A stretch of 64,000 nucleotides of DNA from Neisseria sp. 83E34 (GCF_001308015.1 NZ_LGYH01000008.1:1-64000); one strand, 5' to 3'; positions 53,418-61,877 are shown, counted from the stretch's first letter. Notes: a model not told the origin generated them from the sequence alone. Translations and numbers: made by a program.

Positions 53418-54209
53418 ATGAAAAAAACCATCTTCGCCGCCGCCGTATTGTGTGCGGCCATGCAAACCGCCTACGCCCAACGTATCGTGGTGATGTCGCC
53501 CGACGTGGCCGATATCGTTGTCGCATTGGGTGCCGCCAACGAAATCGTTGCCCGCGACCAAACCGTTCAAAACCCCGTGTTGAAAAGCAAGCCCAGCATC
53601 GGCATCCACCGCCAGCTGACCGTCGAGCCGATTATCGCTGCTAAACCTGATGTGGCAATCGGTTCGTGGATGGTGCAGCCGGCCACTATTTTTGCCAACC
53701 TGAAAAAAGCCGGCGTCAATGCCGTGAACGTTGCTCCCGACGACAGCATCGCCGCCTACCCGCAAAGCATCCGCGCCGTGGGCAAACTGATTAACAAAAC
53801 CGCCCAAGCCGACGCATTGGCCGGCAAATGGCAGGCCGACATGAAACAGCAGCCGCAAAACGGCAAACGCTACCTTTTCAGCTACGACGGCCGCATCGTC
53901 GCAGGTAAAAACACCGCCGCCGACGAAATCATCAAACGCGCAGGCGGCATCAACGCAGCAGGCAACCTCGACGGCATGAAACCGCTCAACCGCGAAGCAT
54001 GGATCGCCGCCAAACCCGACGTGATCATCATCGCCGACCACCACGAAAAACTGATCGGCGGCACCAAACAATTCGCCGCCCGTCCTGAAATCGCCGGCAG
54101 CAACGCCGCCAAAAACGGTAAGATTTACTTATGGAAAGCCAACGATATGTTCCGCTACGGCTTAGATACACCGCAGATTGTGAAGAAGTTGAACGGGTTG
54201 GCGAAGTAG
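53418..54209 (+). CDS. hmuT: Periplasmic haem-binding protein HmuT
   Basis: A 263-residue periplasmic binding protein of the haem ABC importer. Signal peptide MKKTIFAAAVLCAAMQTAYA, no lipobox Cys. Class III fold: RIVVMSPDVADIVVALGAANEIVARD, then PSIGIHRQLTVEPIIAAKPDVAIGSW and AWIAAKPDVIIIADHHEKL, with a long backbone helix between, as in HmuT/ShuT. Strong AAAGGA before the ATG. Its permease and ATPase genes follow only after 1.2 kb. Confidence 0.92.
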   Translation: MKKTIFAAAVLCAAMQTAYAQRIVVMSPDVADIVVALGAANEIVARDQTVQNPVLKSKPSIGIHRQLTVEPIIAAKPDVAIGSWMVQPATIFANLKKAGVNAVNVAPDDSIAAYPQSIRAVGKLINKTAQADALAGKWQADMKQQPQNGKRYLFSYDGRIVAGKNTAADEIIKRAGGINAAGNLDGMKPLNREAWIAAKPDVIIIADHHEKLIGGTKQFAARPEIAGSNAAKNGKIYLWKANDMFRYGLDTPQIVKKLNGLAK

Positions 54210-54218
54210 CGCGGCTGG

Positions 54219-54274
54219 TTTTCAGACAGGAGTAATCAGTTATAGAGTGTCTGTAATGATATGCCTGTCTGAAA
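54219..54274. repeat. wadDUS pair after hmuT
   Basis: A reverse copy lacking its last base (TTCAGACAGGAG) and a forward wadDUS at about 54261-54273 with 36 bases between, in the gap between hmuT and the convergent hydrolase gene. Confidence 0.6.
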
Positions 54275-54282
54275 GTATTGTT

Positions 54283-54945
54283 TTATGGCTCTAAGAAATG
54301 TTTTAGCGGAGGCAGAATTTGAGGCAACTGCCTGAATCCGTCTTGTGCCAGAAAATGTCCGCCTTTGGGTATGCTAATGATTTTGCTGTGCAGTTGTTCG
54401 GCCAATTTCAAGCTTTCTTCCGGATCGACTATAGAATCGTTTCCGCTGATGATGCTGTAAATTTGGGGAGACATGGTGCGTATGGCAGCCAAATCAAGAT
54501 TGGCTGAGTCTATATAAGCATCCACATTAAAACCGTTTATGGTAGAAAGTTTAGGCAAGCGCCGGCCGAAGCCCGACACTAAAATCAGTCCGCCTATGGA
54601 CATGGGTTTATGTTTGGAAAGGTAATGCAATAGACTGATAGTGCCTAAACTGTGTGCAATAAAAATATCATTTTTTTGCGGTTTGCCTATATGCTCGGCC
54701 AGCGTAGTTTGCCAGAGGTCGAAATCGGGCTGATGACTTTGGGGCAGTTTGACGGCATCGACGGCAATATTTTGATTTTCCAATAGGGCTTTCAGCCAGG
54801 GAAACCAATGATCGTCCGGTGTAGCAGCGTATCCGTGGATAATATAAACTTTTTTAATCTTGCCTGATGCTTTGAAAAAAAGCTGCCCTGTGCAGGCGGT
54901 TAATAAGGCAGTGGCACCGCTTAAACAAAAATCGCGTCGATTCAT
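54283..54945 (-). CDS. Tat-type lipoprotein alpha/beta hydrolase (RBBP9/YdeN-like)
   Basis: A 220-residue serine hydrolase. N-terminus MNRRDFCLSGATALLTACTG has a twin-Arg RRDF motif and lipobox LTAC (Cys18), so it is probably a Tat-exported lipoprotein. The rest is like RBBP9/YdeN hydrolases: KKVYIIHGYAATPDDHWFPWLK, LPQSHQPDFDLWQ, nucleophile AHSLG (Ser99), GNDSIVDP (Asp) and KGGHFLAQDG (His). The family usually has no signal peptide; this one does. Two ATGs (54948 and 54945) follow GAGGAACAG. It is AT-rich, divergent from merR and inserted between hmuT and hmuU. Substrate unknown. Confidence 0.82.
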   Translation of the reverse strand: MNRRDFCLSGATALLTACTGQLFFKASGKIKKVYIIHGYAATPDDHWFPWLKALLENQNIAVDAVKLPQSHQPDFDLWQTTLAEHIGKPQKNDIFIAHSLGTISLLHYLSKHKPMSIGGLILVSGFGRRLPKLSTINGFNVDAYIDSANLDLAAIRTMSPQIYSIISGNDSIVDPEESLKLAEQLHSKIISIPKGGHFLAQDGFRQLPQILPPLKHFLEP

Positions 54946-54980
54946 CATCTGTTCCTCATTATATAGTTTGGGTATATCGA

Positions 54981-55011
54981 AGTCTAAAACCTGACATAAT
55001 GTCAGGGTCAA
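54981..55011 (-). promoter_or_regulatory. MerR-type promoter and operator
   Basis: On the - strand TTGACC (55006-55011), a 19-base spacer and TAGACT (54981-54986). The spacer is filled by the perfect 17-base palindrome CCTGACATAATGTCAGG (54990-55006). A spacer of 19-20 instead of 17 bases with a central dyad is the mark of MerR-activated promoters; the direction is toward the hydrolase. Confidence 0.75.
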
Positions 55012-55028
55012 TTGTTTTAGGAAGAAAA

Positions 55029-55364
55029 ATGAAAATCGGCGAATTGGCTCGAGCCTGCAAAACCAGTATCCGCATGATACGTTTTTATGAAAAGTTAAAT
55101 CTGGTTTCTCCTCAAAGAAACACCAGCGGATACCGTGTTTATAAATCACAGGATATTGATTTTATAAGAAAAATAATCATTTTGAATCGTGCAGGCTTGG
55201 CTTTGAAAGATATTGCGTTGCTGCGGGATTGTTTGAATGACGAACCTCAGGATTTTTGCGCTGTTTTACGTGGAAAATTGGAAGATAAACGTGCGGATAT
55301 TGACCGGCAGATTGATTCCTTGAATGAATCAAAAGCTTTGCTGGATAAATTATTGGCACGTTAA
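55029..55364 (+). CDS. MerR-family transcriptional regulator
   Basis: A 111-residue MerR protein: KIGELARACKTSIRMIRFYEKLNLVSPQRNTSGYRVYKSQDIDFI (in short pieces) is the winged helix-turn-helix with the Arg/Tyr pair, followed by the dimerisation coiled coil LEDKRADIDRQIDSLNESKALLDKLL. No effector domain beyond the coil and only two Cys (in RACKTS and DFCAVL), so it could be a metal, redox or small-molecule sensor of the short type. The ATG at 55029 follows GGAAGAA. Divergent from the hydrolase it probably controls. Confidence 0.9.
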   Translation: MKIGELARACKTSIRMIRFYEKLNLVSPQRNTSGYRVYKSQDIDFIRKIIILNRAGLALKDIALLRDCLNDEPQDFCAVLRGKLEDKRADIDRQIDSLNESKALLDKLLAR

Positions 55365-55389
55365 TTTGTTGGGTTTATCTACAAAGATA

Positions 55390-55402
55390 TGCCTGTCTGA
55401 AA
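55390..55402 (+). repeat. Single wadDUS before hmuU
   Basis: Forward TGCCTGTCTGAA ends just before the AT-rich hmuU leader (AATAATTATATTAT). No ribosome binding site is visible between it and the hmuU ATG. Confidence 0.7.
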
Positions 55403-55420
55403 TAAATAATTATATTATAA

Positions 55421-56362
55421 ATGAAACCTATTCCATTAATTCTCTGCCTCATCTTTACCGCCGCACTTGTTTGGTTCTGCGCCGGTATCGGCTTCGGCGA
55501 GTGGCAGCCGCCGTATCAGATGGACGAAACCGTGCAAAGCATACGTCTGCCGCGCGTCGCCACCGCGCTGTTGGTCGGCGCGGCTTTAGCGGCGGCGGGG
55601 GCGGCGTTGCAGGCTTTGTTTGAAAACCCGCTGACCGACCCGAGTTTAATCGGCACTTCCGGCGGCGCGGCATTGGGGGTGATTATCGTGCTGGCGTTCG
55701 GCGTGGGGGCGATCGGCGTGCCGCTGGCCGCTTTTGCCGGAGCGTTGGCGGTGTGCCTGCTGATTTTGGGCATACACCGTTTGTTTGGCGGCGGCACGTT
55801 GGGACTGTTGGTGTTGGGCTTTGTGTTGAGCGCGTTTTCGGCGGCCATCGTGAGCCTGATTCTGTTTTTATCCGACGACATGGTATTGCGCAGCGCGACC
55901 ATTTGGTTATCGGGCAGTTTGGCTGAAGCGGGATTTACTTCACCGTTGTATGCTGCGCTGGTGATGGCTATCGGGCTGGTGTTGCTGTTTTGGGCGGGCA
56001 AGCGGCTGGATTGCCTGATGCTGGGCGAAGACACGGCGGTCAGCATGGGGATTTCGGTCAATGCGACGCGGGTGCAAACCGTGGTCGGCGCGGCTTTGCT
56101 CACCGGCGCGGCGGTTTCATTGTCGGGCGTTATCGGTTTTCTCGGCATGATGGTGCCGAACGTGCTGGCGCAAGCCGTCGGAGGGCGGCGCAGCAAATTG
56201 ATTCTGCTTTCAGCATGGCTGGGGGCGGTGTTTTTGCTGGCGGTGGACAGCGCGGCACGCTGGATAACCTATCCGGTCGATGTACCGGTCGGCATCATCA
56301 TCGCCTTGCTGGGCGGGCCGTTTTTTATGTGGCTGTTTGTCAAACCGATGCGGAAAGGATAA
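55421..56362 (+). CDS. hmuU: Haem ABC transporter permease HmuU
   Basis: A 313-residue FecCD-family inner-membrane permease with about nine hydrophobic segments: RLPRVATALLVGAALAAAGAALQ (family signature near the second helix), NPLTDPSLIGTSGGAALG, then the coupling-helix region FLGMMVPNVLAQAVGGRRSK and DVPVGIIIALLGGPFFMWLF. The only ATG at 55421 lacks a Shine-Dalgarno sequence because an AT-rich stretch and a DUS stand directly before it. GC-rich, like hmuT and hmuV. Confidence 0.92.
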   Translation: MKPIPLILCLIFTAALVWFCAGIGFGEWQPPYQMDETVQSIRLPRVATALLVGAALAAAGAALQALFENPLTDPSLIGTSGGAALGVIIVLAFGVGAIGVPLAAFAGALAVCLLILGIHRLFGGGTLGLLVLGFVLSAFSAAIVSLILFLSDDMVLRSATIWLSGSLAEAGFTSPLYAALVMAIGLVLLFWAGKRLDCLMLGEDTAVSMGISVNATRVQTVVGAALLTGAAVSLSGVIGFLGMMVPNVLAQAVGGRRSKLILLSAWLGAVFLLAVDSAARWITYPVDVPVGIIIALLGGPFFMWLFVKPMRKG

Positions 56363-56365
56363 ATC

Positions 56366-57115
56366 ATGAAAAACATTTCTTTCCGAATCAGCCGCTTAAA
56401 TGTGGAAGCAAAAGGAAAAACCATTCTTTCGGTGGAAGAATTATCGCTGCCGAACGATTGCTGCACCGCCATCATCGGCCCCAACGGAGCGGGCAAATCC
56501 ACCCTGCTGAAAGCCTTGATACGGCAAACGGGAACAGGCAATGTAAGCCTGTTCGGCGCCGATGTCACCCCGCAGCTCAAGCGGGGCAAAGTGGCTTGGG
56601 TCGGCCAGCACGGGCAATACCAGATGCCGCTTACTGTGCGCGAATACATCGAGCTGGGCCGTTATCCGCATACTTTCCGCACCCACAAAGACCGCGAGCA
56701 AACGCAACGGCAAGCCGATGAATTGTTGGATTATTTCGACCTTTCCGGTTTGGCGGAAAAACGCATCGGCACGCTTTCCGGCGGCGAACAGCAACGCGCC
56801 AATATCATCCGTGCGCTGCTGCAAAACGCCCCGATACTGCTGCTCGACGAACCGTGCAACCACCTCGATATCCGCCACCAGCACCGTTTGATGCAATACT
56901 TAACCACACACGGCAAGAATTTCAGCACGGTGATGGTGCTGCACGATTTAAACCTTGCCGCCCGCTACGCCCGCCACATTATTTTGATGAACAAAGGCAA
57001 AATCGTTTCCACCGGCACCGTGGACGAAGTGATGCAGTCCGAACGGCTGCAAGCCGTTTACGGCTGGGAAATCCGCCGGATTCAAGACGGTCAGGGCGTG
57101 TATTTCAGGGTTTGA
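56366..57115 (+). CDS. hmuV: Haem ABC transporter ATPase HmuV
   Basis: A 249-residue ABC ATPase: Walker [10 protein letters not shown] (38-46), Q-loop region VGQHGQYQM, signature LSGGEQQRA, Walker B ILLLDEPCNHLD and the H-loop in MVLHDLNLAARYARH. DEPCNHLD replaces the usual DEPT..LD but keeps the catalytic Glu. It starts three bases after the hmuU stop with AAGGA. It powers haem import with HmuTU. Confidence 0.93.
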   Translation: MKNISFRISRLNVEAKGKTILSVEELSLPNDCCTAIIGPNGAGKSTLLKALIRQTGTGNVSLFGADVTPQLKRGKVAWVGQHGQYQMPLTVREYIELGRYPHTFRTHKDREQTQRQADELLDYFDLSGLAEKRIGTLSGGEQQRANIIRALLQNAPILLLDEPCNHLDIRHQHRLMQYLTTHGKNFSTVMVLHDLNLAARYARHIILMNKGKIVSTGTVDEVMQSERLQAVYGWEIRRIQDGQGVYFRV

Positions 57116-57131
57116 AGCTATTGCTTTATTT

Positions 57132-57176
57132 AAACAAAATGCCTGTCTGAAAAATATTCAGACAGGCATTTTGTTT
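57132..57176. terminator. Inverted wadDUS pair, long stem
   Basis: AAACAAAATGCCTGTCTGAA pairs with its complement over 20 bases around AAATA; terminator between convergent hmuV and leuB. Confidence 0.85.
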
Positions 57177-57190
57177 GCATAGTCAAGCCG

Positions 57191-58261
57191 TTATAAAGCA
57201 TTCAAAACTGCATTGCCCATTTCCGTGCACGAAACGAGTTTGCAGCCTTCTTCAAAAATATCACCGGTTCGGAAGCCTTGCTCCAAAACTTTTTGTACAG
57301 CAGCTTCCACTTGTGCCGCGCGGGCTTCATCGTTCAGGCTATAACGCAGCAGCATGGCTAGAGAAAGAATGGTTGCCAGCGGATTGGCTTTATCTTGGCC
57401 TGCGATATCGGGGGCGGAGCCGTGCGAAGGTTCGTACAAACCTTTGCCTGTTTCGTTCAAAGATGCAGACGGCAGCATGCCGATGGAGCCGGTCAGCATC
57501 GATGCCTGATCGCTCAGAATATCGCCGAAAATATTGCCGGTGGCGATCACGTCAAACTGTTTCGGTGCGCGCACAAGTTGCATGGCGGCATTATCGACAT
57601 ACATGTGGGAAAGCTCTACATCGGGATAATCTTTAGCCGTTTCGGTAAAGATTTCTTTCCATAATTCAGTGGTTTCCAACACATTGGCTTTATCGACCGA
57701 ACATAATTTTTTATTACGCTTCTGCGCGGCTTCAAATGAAACTTTGGCAATGCGGCGGATTTCGCTTTCGCTGTATTTCATGGTGTTGAAGCCTTCACGC
57801 TCGCCGTTTTCCAGCGTGCGGATGCCGCGCGGTTCGCCAAAATAAATATCACCGGTGAGTTCGCGCACAATCAGAATATCCAAGCCGGAAACCACTTCGG
57901 GTTTGAGCGTAGAAGCGTTGGCCAGCTCTTTATACAGAATGGCCGGGCGAAGGTTGGCAAACAGGTTTAAATCTTTGCGGATGGCCAACAAACCGCGCTC
58001 AGGGCGGAGCGGGCGCTCGAGACTATCGTATTGCGGGCCGCCGACTGCGCCGAGCAATACGGCATCTGCTTCGCGACAGAGTTTTTGCGTGAATTCGGGA
58101 TAAGGATGGCCGTATTCGTCGTAAGCGGCGCCGCCAAGCGGTGCGTATTGATATTGGACATCGAGGCCGTCTGAAATCAATTTATCCAACACACGCACAG
58201 CTTGCGCGATAATTTCGGGCCCGATACCGTCACCGGGAAGGATGGCAATTTGTTTGGTCAT
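57191..58261 (-). CDS. leuB: 3-isopropylmalate dehydrogenase
   Basis: LeuB oxidises and decarboxylates 3-isopropylmalate in leucine synthesis, NAD-dependent. The 356 residues carry [36 protein letters not shown], the NAD/substrate motif [12 protein letters not shown] and [11 protein letters not shown]. Together with leuC and leuD upstream in the same direction it gives the full set for the last steps. A coding AG-DUS is at 58164-58175, foreign to the local dialect. Confidence 0.97.
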   Translation of the reverse strand: MTKQIAILPGDGIGPEIIAQAVRVLDKLISDGLDVQYQYAPLGGAAYDEYGHPYPEFTQKLCREADAVLLGAVGGPQYDSLERPLRPERGLLAIRKDLNLFANLRPAILYKELANASTLKPEVVSGLDILIVRELTGDIYFGEPRGIRTLENGEREGFNTMKYSESEIRRIAKVSFEAAQKRNKKLCSVDKANVLETTELWKEIFTETAKDYPDVELSHMYVDNAAMQLVRAPKQFDVIATGNIFGDILSDQASMLTGSIGMLPSASLNETGKGLYEPSHGSAPDIAGQDKANPLATILSLAMLLRYSLNDEARAAQVEAAVQKVLEQGFRTGDIFEEGCKLVSCTEMGNAVLNAL

Positions 58262-58303
58262 TTTAGGATTCCTCTATATTTTGTTGATAAAGCCGAGAAC
58301 GGC

Positions 58304-59173
58304 TTATTGGACTTGAAACAGGCGGATATTACCATTTTCTAACAGATAAAGTTTCGGTGAAATCAAGTAAGTTTCTTCTTCTGAAATCTTTTGAACCCAT
58401 TTTTTCATTGCTTCAATCGCTACTTGATCTTCCGAGCCACAAACCAATAACCTGTTACGGGACGGAACGGCGATTACCGGATTTCCTTTCAAAGGATTAT
58501 TCAGTGAATTACTCATTTCTCCGATGAACAGCAGCAAGCTGCTATCGTAAATTCCATCTAAAACAAATTGATATAGCTGAATGTCGTCTTCAACGAGATA
58601 AGCATTCGCTCTGAATGCTGCGCATTGGAAAAAATTTGAAGTAGCTAACTCACGCAAAGATAATTGCTGCTCTTCCAAACCCAAACCGGCGGCTTCTTGC
58701 GGAGACAAATAACGCATATTATTTTCGTCATCAATCACATAAGTTAAAACCAAATCTGCTGCCAACGGTTCGGTAATCAAAACTTCGGATATATCCGCCT
58801 GCATCGTTTCTTTAAGTTGGCTTGAGGAATCTTCAAGCCATTTCAAATCTTTAACAACCGGCAGAATTTGGGCGCTTGAAATGCTGTTGCTTTTGCCTTT
58901 ATTGGTTAATGGCTCCATTGAATATCGAACAATTTCATCCAAATTATCGGGATTTTTAACGTATTCAGCATAAAAATTGGCAAGGTAGGTGTATTTTTCA
59001 AAGCCGTCTGAAGCAATGATTTTAATTTTGGTACTTTCAATATCCGCGCCCCACACAATGGTGATTTCTTCGTCGAGCTGTTCGACAAATTTGGAAGCGA
59101 GATACTCCGTAAACGCTTTCCAATCCATGATGCTTTTGCGCCCATTTCCAAATAATTTTTTAAAAAAAGACAT
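58304..59173 (-). CDS. DUF1444-family protein
   Basis: A 289-residue soluble protein resembling the DUF1444 (YtpQ-like) family: FTEYLASKFVEQLDEEITIVWGADIE, SAQILPVVKDLKWLEDSS, PLAADLVLTYVIDDENNMRYLSPQEAAGLGL and a second half ending in YLLENGNIRLFQVQ. The family's function is not known to me. It lies between leuD and leuB in the leucine gene group on the same strand but with different, more AT-rich codon use and its own upstream gap (59174-59347) and DUS pair. A one-off AG-DUS (AAGCCGTCTGAA) lies at 59001-59012. Confidence 0.75.
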   Translation of the reverse strand: MSFFKKLFGNGRKSIMDWKAFTEYLASKFVEQLDEEITIVWGADIESTKIKIIASDGFEKYTYLANFYAEYVKNPDNLDEIVRYSMEPLTNKGKSNSISSAQILPVVKDLKWLEDSSSQLKETMQADISEVLITEPLAADLVLTYVIDDENNMRYLSPQEAAGLGLEEQQLSLRELATSNFFQCAAFRANAYLVEDDIQLYQFVLDGIYDSSLLLFIGEMSNSLNNPLKGNPVIAVPSRNRLLVCGSEDQVAIEAMKKWVQKISEEETYLISPKLYLLENGNIRLFQVQ

Positions 59174-59347
59174 GACCCTTTTCCTCGTTAATGAAATCTG
59201 TAGATTTTATCTTTAATTTATAAACCTGATCGATAGCAAAAAAATTAATAGCATACTTAACTATTAGTCAGATTCAAATGTTTATGTAATGAACCTAGAA
59301 ATATTCGTTAGTAATTAAATACCTTCCATCTGTATATATCGTAAGGT
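59174..59347. other. AT-rich gap upstream of the DUF1444 gene
   Basis: 170 bases rich in A/T with no gene. It would hold the promoter of the DUF1444 gene. Nothing specific recognised. Confidence 0.4.
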
Positions 59348-59380
59348 AAGGCCTGTCTGAAAAATTTTCAGACAGGCCTT
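59348..59380. terminator. Inverted DUS pair (GGCCTG variant)
   Basis: AAGGCCTGTCTGAAAA with its complement after leuD. The first base is G instead of T, so it matches GGCCTGTCTGAA, an intermediate between dialects. Confidence 0.7.
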
Positions 59381-59394
59381 TGAATAGCACCGGA

Positions 59395-60036
59395 TCAAGC
59401 ATTAAACAACCATGGCTGCGCTTGTTTGCGCTGCGCTTCGAATGCTTTAATTTCGTCTGCGTGTTGCAGGGTCAGACCGATTTCGTCCAAACCGTTGAGC
59501 AGGCAGTGTTTGCGGTGTTCGGTAATATCGAAGCTGAAAGATTCGCCGCTTGGTGTGGTAACGGTTTGTTTCTCCAAATCAATCGAGAGTTTGTAGCCTT
59601 CGCTGGCCTCGGTTTCTTGAAACAGTTTATCTACAATTTCTTCGCTCAATACAATCGGCAGCAAGCCGTTTTTGTAGCAGTTATTGAAGAAAATATCGGC
59701 GAAAGAAGGGGCGATTACGGCGCGGAAACCGTAGTCGTCCAAAGCCCAGGGGGCGTGTTCGCGTGATGAACCGCAACCGAAATTTTTGCGGGTCAGCAGG
59801 ATTTGTGCGCCCTGATAGCGCGGCCGGTTAAGCGAAAAATCAGGGTTGAGCGGGCGTTTGCTGTTGTCCATGCCCGGTTCGCCGTGGTCGAGGTAGCGCC
59901 ACTCGTCGAAGCAGTTGGGCCCGAAACCTGAACGTTTGATAGATTTTAGAAATTGTTTGGGGATAATGGCGTCGGTATCGACATTGGCGCGGTCAAGCGG
60001 AGCGACCAACGCAGTGATTTGTGTAAATGCTTTCAT
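59395..60036 (-). CDS. leuD: 3-isopropylmalate dehydratase small subunit
   Basis: LeuD pairs with LeuC to isomerise 2- to 3-isopropylmalate. The 213 residues show the swivel-domain motifs [29 protein letters not shown] and [21 protein letters not shown]. Starts 60 bases after the small entericidin-like gene. Confidence 0.97.
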   Translation of the reverse strand: MKAFTQITALVAPLDRANVDTDAIIPKQFLKSIKRSGFGPNCFDEWRYLDHGEPGMDNSKRPLNPDFSLNRPRYQGAQILLTRKNFGCGSSREHAPWALDDYGFRAVIAPSFADIFFNNCYKNGLLPIVLSEEIVDKLFQETEASEGYKLSIDLEKQTVTTPSGESFSFDITEHRKHCLLNGLDEIGLTLQHADEIKAFEAQRKQAQPWLFNA

Positions 60037-60060
60037 TGTGTGTACTTTCGTTGGGAAATA

Positions 60061-60085
60061 CCCCCGCCGCTAAATGAGGCGGGGG
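60061..60085 (-). terminator. Hairpin after entericidin-like gene
   Basis: CCCCCGCC and GGCGGGGG form a strong stem around GCTAAATGA; on the - strand it follows the entericidin stop and precedes leuD. It lacks a T-run, so partial termination or mRNA stabilisation is likelier. Confidence 0.5.
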
Positions 60086-60094
60086 CAATGCTGT

Positions 60095-60229
60095 TTAGTG
60101 GGTATGTCTGTCAGCAGATTGCTCAAGTTTGTCGCCGGCTTTGGATACGTCTTTACCGAAGCCTGATACGGTGTTGCAGGCAGAAAGCAGGGTCATTGTA
60201 GTTAAAGCGATCAATACTAATTTTTTCAT
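60095..60229 (-). CDS. Entericidin-like small lipoprotein
   Basis: A 44-residue lipoprotein too short for usual ORF thresholds: MKKLVLIALTTMTLLSAC (lipobox LSAC, Cys18), then NTVSGFGKDVSKAGDKLEQSADRHTH. This is the entericidin A/B pattern (CNTxxGxGxDxxxxGxxLExxA), members of which are outer-membrane lipoproteins implicated in stationary-phase lysis balance; here no partner gene is seen. GGAGATTACACC precedes the ATG. It sits between leuC and leuD. Confidence 0.85.
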   Translation of the reverse strand: MKKLVLIALTTMTLLSACNTVSGFGKDVSKAGDKLEQSADRHTH

Positions 60230-60342
60230 GGTGTAATCTCCTAGTTTTTGAAAGTACAGACAATACGCATTGCTGTACTTGCTATAATGCCAAAAATTGT
60301 AGGAAAAAACAAACTATCATAAGCAAACTGTATATTCTGCCT

Positions 60343-60375
60343 ATGCCTGTCTGAAAAATTTTTTCAGACAGGCAT
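60343..60375. terminator. Inverted wadDUS pair
   Basis: ATGCCTGTCTGAAAAA and complement directly after leuC. Confidence 0.75.
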
Positions 60376-60380
60376 TGCTT

Positions 60381-61787
60381 TTACAAACTGCGAACATCAG
60401 TAAAATGGCCGGTTACTGCGGCGGCAGCAGCCATAGCAGGGCTAACCAAATGGGTGCGCCCACCGTTGCCTTGGCGGCCTTCGAAATTGCGGTTGGAGGT
60501 GGAAGCGCAGCGTTCTTGAGGTTCCAAACGGTCGGCGTTCATGGCCAAACACATCGAGCAGCCAGGTTCTCTCCATTCGAAGCCTGCTTCGGTAAAGATT
60601 TTGTCCAAACCTTCTTTTTCGGCTTGCTCTTTTACCAAACCGGAACCGGGCACGACCAAAACGCGCTTCACGTTGTCTGCTTTCAGACGGCCTTTGGCTA
60701 CTGCCGCGGCTTCGCGCAAATCTTCGATGCGGCTGTTGGTGCATGAACCGATAAATACCACATCCACAGTGATTTCGTTCAGCGGTGTATCTGCGGTCAA
60801 GCCCATGTATTCGAGGGCGCGCTCCATGCCGCTGCGTTTGACGGGGTCGGATTCTTGCGCCGGATTCGGAATTTTGCCGTTGATGTCCAACACCATTTCA
60901 GGCGAAGTGCCCCAAGTTACCTGCGGCTCGATATCGGCGGCATCAAACTCGAATACGCTGTCGAATTGCGCGCCTTCGTCGGAAACCAACGTTTTCCAAT
61001 AGGCAACGGCTTGCTCCCATGCTTCGTCTTTGGGGGCGAAAGGTTTGTCTTTTACGTAGTTGATGGTGATGTCGTCCACTGCCACGATGCCCGAACGCGC
61101 GCCGGCTTCAATCGCCATATTGCACAAGGTCATGCGGCCTTCCATGCTGAGCGAGCGGATGGCTTCTCCGCCGAATTCGATCGCATAGCCCGTGCCGCCT
61201 GCGGTGCCGATTTGGCCGATGATGTATAAGGCAACGTCTTTGGCGGTTACGCCCGGTTTCAGACGGCCGTTGACCTTAATCAGCATGGATTTGGACTTTT
61301 TGGCGGTGATGCATTGGGTGGCCATCACATGCTCGACTTCGGATGTGCCGATGCCATGAGCTAATGCGCCGAATGCGCCGTGGGTAGAGGTGTGCGAATC
61401 GCCGCAAACCACGGTCATACCCGGCAAGGTGGCGCCTTGTTCCGGCCCCATCACATGCACGATGCCTTGGCCTTTGTCTTTAAACGGAAAATAAGCCAGC
61501 GCGCCGAATTCTTTGATGTTGCCGTCTAAAGTGTCGACTTGCAGCTTGGAAATCGGATCTTGGATGCCTTTGTCCCAGTTGTCGGTGGGTGTGTTGTGGT
61601 CGGCAGTGGAAACCACGCTGTCAACGCGCCACAGTTTTCGGCCGGCCATTTTCAAACCTTCAAAGGCTTGCGGGCTGGTTACTTCATGAACCAAATGGCG
61701 GTCGATATAAAGTAAAACCGTGCCGTCTTCTTCTTGGCGGACGATATGGCTGTTCCAGAGTTTGTCGTAGAGGGTTTGTGGATTCAT
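60381..61787 (-). CDS. leuC: 3-isopropylmalate dehydratase large subunit
   Basis: LeuC carries the [4Fe-4S] cluster of isopropylmalate isomerase. The 468 residues contain [32 protein letters not shown] (in parts), [13 protein letters not shown] and ACSMCLAMN-equivalent CSMCLAMN with the cluster Cys. Two AG-DUS copies lie in coding sequence (60682-60693 and 61258-61269), one of the strongest signs of allele exchange in this window. First gene of the leucine group. Confidence 0.97.
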   Translation of the reverse strand: MNPQTLYDKLWNSHIVRQEEDGTVLLYIDRHLVHEVTSPQAFEGLKMAGRKLWRVDSVVSTADHNTPTDNWDKGIQDPISKLQVDTLDGNIKEFGALAYFPFKDKGQGIVHVMGPEQGATLPGMTVVCGDSHTSTHGAFGALAHGIGTSEVEHVMATQCITAKKSKSMLIKVNGRLKPGVTAKDVALYIIGQIGTAGGTGYAIEFGGEAIRSLSMEGRMTLCNMAIEAGARSGIVAVDDITINYVKDKPFAPKDEAWEQAVAYWKTLVSDEGAQFDSVFEFDAADIEPQVTWGTSPEMVLDINGKIPNPAQESDPVKRSGMERALEYMGLTADTPLNEITVDVVFIGSCTNSRIEDLREAAAVAKGRLKADNVKRVLVVPGSGLVKEQAEKEGLDKIFTEAGFEWREPGCSMCLAMNADRLEPQERCASTSNRNFEGRQGNGGRTHLVSPAMAAAAAVTGHFTDVRSL

Positions 61788-61803
61788 GATTTGTTTTTTC
61801 TAA

Positions 61804-61829
61804 TTAAATGGGTTTGTTAAATGGGTTTG
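61804..61829 (-). repeat. 13-bp tandem repeat in leuC leader
   Basis: TTAAATGGGTTTG occurs twice head to tail just before the leuC start. It lies in the 5' untranslated leader; function unknown. Confidence 0.6.
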
Positions 61830-61877
61830 CAGGTGGTTGTATATTAGGCTGTTCATGATTAAATGGCAAGCGAAAAT

